DNA from: Odontesthes bonariensis
Taxonomy: Eukaryota; Chordata; Actinopteri; Atheriniformes; Atherinopsidae
Reading direction: 5' to 3'
Assembly (NCBI RefSeq): GCF_027942865.1
Contig: NC_134529.1
Coordinates: forward strand, 17,722,467-17,786,466
Length of the DNA: 64,000 nt
Shown piece after piece: positions 57,499 through 64,000 of this stretch (the stretch's first letter is position 1; every line of letters starts with the position of its first letter). The notes beneath the pieces are model-generated. The model was not told the DNA's origin. It searched no databases and saw nothing but the letters and a program-made list of their open reading frames with translations. The translations under genes were made by a program, and so were the position numbers.

Positions 57499-59912
57499 TT
57501 GCAGTTCTTTTTTTTTTTATTATATGATATACTGTGAATGATACAATACGCAAACCAACAGGTACTGCTTTAAGTACTTCTAGGCTACTTTTTAGTTCAC
57601 GAAAGTATGCTTTTCGTACATTCTCAGAAAAATTAGCTTTTTTGGACTTTAAGGAGATCTGAACCTAACTTATAAGAACACTAGAAGTACATGTCTACAG
57701 TACATGAATGGTAGAATGTCTCATGATTTTGCTGAACTGAATAAGCAGCCCAGCCAAGGTATGTCCAGCACTGCGGTGACCGACTAGAGATGAATGTTTT
57801 TAGTTTTCCAAATGATTGCTTGTGATTTGAAAATTAGGCACTTTTTCTTACTTCTCAAAACAAAATTTTTTCCAGAAGGTTCTGTCAAAGGCAAAGACAG
57901 GATATCTTATCTCACATCTAAAAGGACATCATGACTCTGTTGAGCCTTGGTCTGAATAAATAATGATTAAAAATTCTGAGTTGACTTCAGTGAAAGTGCA
58001 GCCCAACCCATGAAAGCATCTGGGGCAGATATGATGAGAACAAAGTCTACATGTTCTTCGACTTCTCACCTGCCTAATGAGGTTTAGTCTATGATGGACT
58101 TGAAAGGCCAGGTGTGCCCTGTCCCTGGGCAGGCTTATTTTACAACATCAAACCCTAAGTGGAGGTTTGGAGGAAAGGGGCTAGACGGAGGTTTGTGTAT
58201 ATTTTTTTTTCTGAAAAAAAGGGGGATCACACACCAGGCTAGACTCTTATGAAAGGCGGCCCTGCTCCTTCTCTAGCCAGCAAATCGGAAATGAAAAACT
58301 CCCAGAGAAACCTGGAGCAGAAGGAATGTGAGTGAGAAGCCAGCAGACTGGGCTGTTACTACAGAGGAAGCTTCCCCATATAAGGGTGTACTCTCTTTTC
58401 CTAATAAGGATATGTTCTCTCTATGCTGGCTCAGTACAGTAAGAACTCCTGCTTGACCATCTGACCACAGCAGTGAGTGAAAGTGTGGTGTTGGTGTGTG
58501 AAGTGCTATGTCTTCCAGAACTGACGAGAAAAAATTTGTGTGTTGTCTGTCATTACGGCCTCATGACCCAAACTTAAGTTCCAGGATATCTAACGGAAAC
58601 AGCTTGATGGAGGAGCGTGCTCCTGCCACACGGCAAACAACACTCAAACATAGCTGACATTGTTATGTCACATGCCGAGTAAAATACAGTAGCTTCTGTC
58701 AGGCTGTTTGAATGGATTCATCTGCCATCACAGGAAAATTCCAGAAGGTTTTTAGTGAATGTCATCTGAAGATAAAGTGGCATCCTGTTGTTTTGTGCAA
58801 TGGGTAATTCAAAATGTTTTTTCGTAACCCCTTAACAGGCCCGGACAAAATACCACTGGAAAGAGGATTTCATAAAACACAACAACAAAATCAAAAACAC
58901 AATTTTGTTCTGCTGTTGTATTTTCACGAACGTCATTGTTTTATCTAAAATCAATGTCCTCTCTCTTATATTGTTGTATTTTCTGTGAATGTCACCTTTA
59001 TGGGTTTGCTGCTGCGCTTTGCACCTCAGACTGTTGATTCTAACAAAGTGAACACCGATTACTTTGAGGTCAATTTTGTCTGCGACGGAAACCTCCGCTT
59101 CTGAATTACAAGCTGGCGTTTCCCTGGATGTTGTTGTGATGCTCGTTGTTTTGCTGTCACACTGAATGACTAAGCTTTGCCTGTGAGAGTCAGGCTTTCC
59201 TGTGCTGAATATCAGCAGGCGGACTGGCTGCATACTCACTGTTTTTGCAGATCTGGATGTGTGGATGGGATGGCTGTGGCCAATGGAAACATAAAGCTCT
59301 GTGTGTGGTAGGCTCAGATATGTCAAGGCTAAGTATAGACAGAGATATTTGTCTTCGAGAGTTGCTGCGGGTTAAAATCAGTAATGGCGCTGTGGTGGTG
59401 TTACAATATCAGGGGAGTCTGCTCAGCTTTGTACTTGTTGGCATCAGTGTTATTAAACACATGTGTGAGCTAACTGTCTGACCTCTTAACATACTGGAAA
59501 ATGTGTTGTTCATTGTGCTACGTCTATGTAGGCCTGTTACAGTCACAGAGGAGATCAAAATGAGTATGTGACCTTGTTAGTTAGTTGTATACATTATGAT
59601 GTGGTTTATGAGGGTTTTAGCACTTTAGCAGCATGTGACTTCGTCTGATCCGAGTGAAACTACAACTTTAGTGTTTTGTTCCAGTGGGTGCATAAGAAAT
59701 CTCTGATGAGAGCAAATACAAATAAAGCCCTCACAAAGAAAAGCCAATAAACCAATTCTATTTCATTCAATCGAATGACAGAGGAATCCCTTGTAAAAAA
59801 TAAATATGGCAAACTAATTTTGAAACAGTTTTCCTTTTTACACATCTATCCGACATACTCGCATTGAAATGTGTTTTGTGCTCCACTCCTGAGGAGCATA
59901 TCTGCTATTTAA
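57499..59912. other. Gene-free sequence
   Basis: A 164-codon minus frame (58832-59326) has no signal peptide, domain or homology that I recognise and is taken as chance. Similar 30-bp segments near 58915 and 58972 (TTGTTGTATTTTC...) are a weak direct repeat. Nothing else was recognised. Confidence 0.4.
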
Positions 59913-59920
59913 CTCTACAT

Positions 59921-60444
59921 CAGGGGTCTTCAACGTTTTTCAGGCCAGGGACCCCCAAACTGATGGAGAGTTGGAGCAGGGACCCCCCTACTATTTGTAT
60001 GGCATACAATTGTGTTTTATATTTAATGGGGCCTAATGCCGTGTATAAACATAGCTACTCTGTTATTGTACATTCAATACTAAGCTATTCAAATAATACA
60101 CAGGTTAATATATTCATGTTTTTATTTTAAACATGTGCAAGGTACAAGGTGGCCGTGCCACTGCCATTTATAAACATCTTGCATACAACACTGAGCTATT
60201 CAAATAATCCACAGATTTTAAATCTAAACATGCATGTAGATGGGACAATGAATCCCATCTACATGCATCTGTGGATGGCACACGTTTGCACACAATTTGT
60301 GAGAAAAAACTGTTTGAAAAAAAAAAAAATATATATATATATATTTTTTTTTTAAATCGTCTAATCAACCAAAGATTTCGCGACCCCCCTGCAGTACCTC
60401 CGCGGATCCCCTGGGGGTCGCGGACCCCCTGTTGAAGACCTCTG
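59921..60444. mobile_element. hAT-type MITE, 524 bp, with intact 8-bp target duplication
   Basis: CTCTACAT occurs at 59913-59920 and again at 60445-60452. The ends are CAGGGGTCTTCAAC and, in reverse complement, CAGAGGTCTTCAAC: 13 of 14 match, followed by C-rich GGACCCCC blocks on both sides. There is no coding capacity. The interior holds two similar segments around AGCTATTCAAATAAT (about 60083 and 60195) and a perfect hairpin with 16-bp arms (60230-60245 and 60253-60268). The intact duplication shows a clean and fairly recent insertion. Confidence 0.9.
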
Positions 60445-60769
60445 CTCTACATGATATCCACTGGCTTTTTGGAAACTTTGTCATATGGTGCTGCGTATGT
60501 AGTGATTTAATTACTTTTTTAAGAAAACTATTAGCAAGAGTGGTGAGACTGAATAAAAACTAAAGCTGGCAACAGATCACAATCTGCCAACATTGGCTCG
60601 ATGGAAATGATATATTCCTATATAAGATATAAACAATGAACCCTGGTACAAAGCATATGCAGCTTTGTACTTGTACAAAGCATATTAGTTTGCATATTGG
60701 TTGATTATTGATTCTAAATTGAGTGTAGGTATAAGGAAGAGCATGGTTCTGTGCCTCTTGACCAGAATC

Positions 60770-60870
60770 AACAAAGACAGTCCCCAGACCCTCCATAACC
60801 CTGAGGATAAAGGATAAAGCAGATGGATGGATGGATGGATGGATGGATGGATGGATGGATGGATGGGTGG
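60770..60870 (+). repeat. Retroposon tail with (GATG)11
   Basis: CTCCATAACCCTGAGGATAA and AGGATAAAGCAGATGG, then perfect GATG units at 60822-60865, is a 3' tail shared by fish SINEs and LINEs. Only the tail is present. The 5' limit is approximate. Confidence 0.6.
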
Positions 60871-62787
60871 ATAAATCAAATACAATGTTAAATTGAACCA
60901 AACTGTTTAAAGTTGCTGACCTGAAGACAAAAGGGAAGTACTTAAAAGAAATAATCGCTACTTAATGCAAACATGCACTTGAAATGTTCTTGTATTACTT
61001 GAAATTAAGTGTCTTGAAATTTCTTTCAACAAGCAAAAGTTCAAATGGGGAGAAACCAAGTCTTTTCGGATTGGTTCAGTACAGCCTCAACAGGGTCAAG
61101 AGTTTACTTGTTGTGTGGAGTAACCCTGAACACTGACATCTGTCTTGTTAGTTGTCGCAGTATCTATGAAAACAATATGCTTCTATTTTGTTTCATTGCT
61201 TTAATTATTTTTCCACATTGAAATGATCCTCAACACTTCAAGCCTTACCAAGAGATGAAACCGATAGAGGGATATTCCTAATAAAGCTGTCTGGTCATAG
61301 TGACATCTGAGGTCATATGACTTACACAGCATTTGCAGGTCAAGGCCAGCCTCCTTCCCCAGTCCATATTTACACAGTTACTACCTGCCGGTTATAGCCT
61401 CATCACATTAGGCTCCTTTCATAGTTAGTGTGTGACATCACAAGCCCACAGAAGCTTGTGAGCTGGGAGGTTTCCAACTTTAGGATTTGTGGAGAAGACA
61501 GACTCAGTGTCTGAGCAGGCTGCATTTTCACATGCCCACGTCAGGTCCTGGTAACAACACCTTCCTCATTTAGTCTATCCTTCAGGCTCAGAGAGTGGAA
61601 ATGACTCACAGTTTTCTCAGACACCTTGTGTGTGTGTTCCATCACACCAAGGATGATGATGTCATACTTGATGCTGATGCTACAGAGCGGTCCTCTGTGT
61701 CCGACAGGGGGAATCTTGTCACCGTTTCCATGGTTCCCACATACTGCCTGTATTCATTGGAGCTGCAGTCATACCTTCCCATCACTTTCGGAACTAAGCA
61801 AGACAAACATTGAAATTAAAAGTCGCTCCAAACATTCTGTTCTGATGTTGTATGTTTGTTCAACACCAGGTCAGACTTGAATTCCTCTGTGGGCATTTTT
61901 AGTAAAAATAACTCCCCAGAAATCATCTGTCTTTAATTTACTTTTGTTTAATATCCATTTAATGCTGTTTGGCAAAAGCATGTGGTTTAGTAGATGCATT
62001 TATCCAAGCCATGCAGAAGTACTTAGTGAAATTCATGCATTCTGTTGCCAATCTATTTAGTACATCTGGCTAAATCTAAGGCAGTCTAATAAAATAGTTC
62101 TGCAATAAATCTTTTTTTAATCAAGCTTGTGATCTACTGTTGATTCCTTCATAAATATAGATGTATAAGTGATGTATGTGTACAGGTATGTATCAGTTTA
62201 TGTGTATCGTAGGGTTTAACGAATTGGCTCCACATTTGAAGCTTCAGTAGTGTTACCTACATTCAGATGAATTAGACTGAATTCCATTAGTGGTAGCTGG
62301 CAGGCCATTTGAAGAATGTTCCATGGCTTTAGGCTTCAAACAAACCATCTATATACCACTGTGCAAACTGAACATGAAACCAAGATCTCAAAATGATTTT
62401 CCTGCCTGCATATTTTTGCCTCTTTGAACTTTTTGGCTGCCTGCTGAGAGACGGTAAGAGTGGAAACGTGGAAAACAACGTGGCTGCAAACAGCATATAA
62501 TTTACTGTTTTGTAATTTATTAATATTTTAGGCATTTCAGTTGTCTTTATTAGTGTTTCAATGCGGCAACCCACCACTCATAAGGAATGCAGAATGAGGG
62601 AACAGTTCTGCCAAGACAGTAGAATAAGCTCATAACATTCCTGTGTCATCTGTGATATTTGAGTTTGATCAGCAAAGCAAAACAGGCTAATCAAGACATG
62701 CTGGGAAAGCGAACTGCTGCTTTATTTTACAGTTTGGAGCCAGTCTGCAAAAACACTTGTGGGGAAAAAATTTTAAATGTTTTGGAT
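60871..62787. other. Gene-free sequence
   Basis: Short random frames only; no RNA, repeat or promoter was recognised. Confidence 0.4.
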
Positions 62788-63440
62788 GGTGATCTGTGGA
62801 CATTTAACAATGAAAGAGGGACGTGCCAGTCACGGACAGATGAAAGGTTTGGAAGCTGATGGAAACTTTCTGAGGCCTGTCTATGAAGAGACAAGCAGTG
62901 GAAACTAATAATGGATTTGGAGCCTGGGGTGATCTGTTGAGATTTAACAATGGGGTTGGTGGGCAGATGAACTGTCAAGATGGAAAGTGCATCTATTTAA
63001 AGCTCACAGTGGTGGAAAATGTTCAGCCTGGAAACATGCATGAGACCCAGTCTTTTTCAAGAACAGCCTGCACAAAATAGTTGGGTATAAGATTACTTGG
63101 GTTAATGAGCTGAGGTATTATGCATTTTGTTGCTAGAGGGGCATTTTTGAAAGGAGGATTGCATTTTTGGCCAAATTTTCCCATAAATCATTTAGTTAGG
63201 GGGAAAAGTAAGGGGGATATCAATTTCATCTCCTTTGGACAAAGCCTTTTTTGACTGGTTGTAAAAGAAGCTCACAGGTGGAAACTAGCTAAAGACTGCT
63301 GAAAGCCTGGGAACATCTGATATAACGAGCGGGACTGATGGGTGGCTGAATTGTCAAAAGCAGAAAGGAAGAGTGGAAACTGCCTATTTAAATCCTGCGT
63401 CCTGGAAATTGTTTAGACTAGAGACACTGATGAGAATTTG
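62788..63440. repeat. Degenerate local duplications
   Basis: GGTGATCTGTGGACATTTAAC at 62788 recurs as GGTGATCTGTTGAGATTTAAC at 62928 (23 of 25 bases over the full match), 140 bp apart. A longer, weaker match links about 62955-63040 with about 63335-63420: GATGAACTGTCAA with GCTGAATTGTCAA, then CTATTTAAA in both. This looks like an old, diverged tandem repeat with no known family. Confidence 0.5.
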
Positions 63441-64000
63441 GGGGTGTAACTCTTTCAACAAACAACAGAAACTCATCTCAGCTGTAGATTTACTGCCACA
63501 CACATGGCTATGGAAGTCAGGTGGTCTTTTTTCCTAAACACTGCTGCATGTAGGTCCACAATAGCCTCGGTTTTGTTTCCGTTACCTCTAAACTGGAAGT
63601 CAAAGGGGTTTCTAATCTTGGACACTGTCTGTGTGGTTCACACTAGGAACCCCTTCCTCTGGACCTCACACTAAACTATAATGGTTCCTCTTCAATGAGG
63701 AAGTTGTATATCATCCTGGCACAATCACCATTGATAAATTCAAACTTTTCTAATTCAAATAAGTTTGCTGCTAAATAACCTTTAAAACACTGAGGGTCAT
63801 GGTGTGTCAAAAATTATCTGCAATTTACAAATGGTGATTTCTTATCTGGGCAGTATTGTGTGTACAATGGAGGCCTTCAACTGTTTGAAATATTTAGAAG
63901 CTTGCTGAATGTCTTTATTTAATGGAAAAAGTTTAGAAATTGTCAAATGCACTTATTTGTTTCTTAAAACAATGTAATATCACTTTAAACATCACTCAAA
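63441..64000. other. Gene-free sequence to the window end
   Basis: No feature recognised. Confidence 0.4.

Noticed and set aside
58832-59326. Minus-strand 164-codon frame in gene-free sequence
   Set aside because: Long but with no recognisable domain, no biased composition and no neighbouring exons. A protein search giving a fish or transposon hit would reopen it.
60168-60368. Minus-strand frame in the MITE
   Set aside because: Runs through A/T and TA repeats of a non-coding element.

Overview
The window is nuclear DNA from a teleost fish, probably a spiny-rayed (percomorph-type) species. Four things suggest this: introns are short with GT-AG borders, the proteins are clear vertebrate orthologues with fish-like divergence, and there is a V-SINE/DANA-type SINE plus short hAT elements and retroposon tails typical of teleost genomes. 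Nothing points to bacterial, viral or organellar DNA. Species is not decided here.

Five protein-coding genes were rebuilt exon by exon; every exon junction keeps the reading frame. (1) arhgap18, + strand, coding 6119-21359, 18 exons, 677 aa: a Rho GTPase-activating protein, with an in-phase alternative first exon at 5985-6028. (2) sel1l, + strand, 24500-32653, 21 exons, 803 aa: the ER-membrane scaffold of the HRD1 ERAD ligase. (3) A single-domain phospholipase B1-like lipase, + strand, 34583-40748, 16 exons, 425 aa. (4) chga, + strand, 44958-50349, 8 exons, 381 aa: chromogranin A. (5) ccn2 (ctgf), - strand, 53585-55172, 5 exons, 346 aa. chga and ccn2 converge tail to tail; the first four genes run head to tail.

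Region by region: 1-5984 is gene-free, but holds a decayed 1,084-bp hAT transposon (455-1538) with a BED-finger remnant and a second element nested in it. 6-23 kb is arhgap18 with a long first intron; 24-34 kb sel1l; 34.6-41.3 kb the lipase; 41.3-44.6 kb is spacer; 44.6-51.1 kb chga; 52.6-55.5 kb ccn2 with its TATA box and a conserved TEAD-type promoter element. 55.6-64 kb is gene-free and holds a SINE, a 524-bp hAT MITE with a perfect 8-bp target duplication, a retroposon tail and a degenerate duplication.

The genes are not an operon. Possible common themes are secretion (sel1l, lipase, chga and ccn2 are all secretory-pathway genes) and YAP/TEAD-linked mechanics (ccn2 is a classic target, and arhgap18 has been placed downstream of YAP in fish). 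No undescribed multi-gene system was found. The points most worth a second look are the alternative first exons of arhgap18, a perfect 20-bp hairpin in the last chga intron, a GC-AG intron in chga, the one-domain lipase with a GPI-like tail, and the nested transposon flanked by 29-bp direct repeats.
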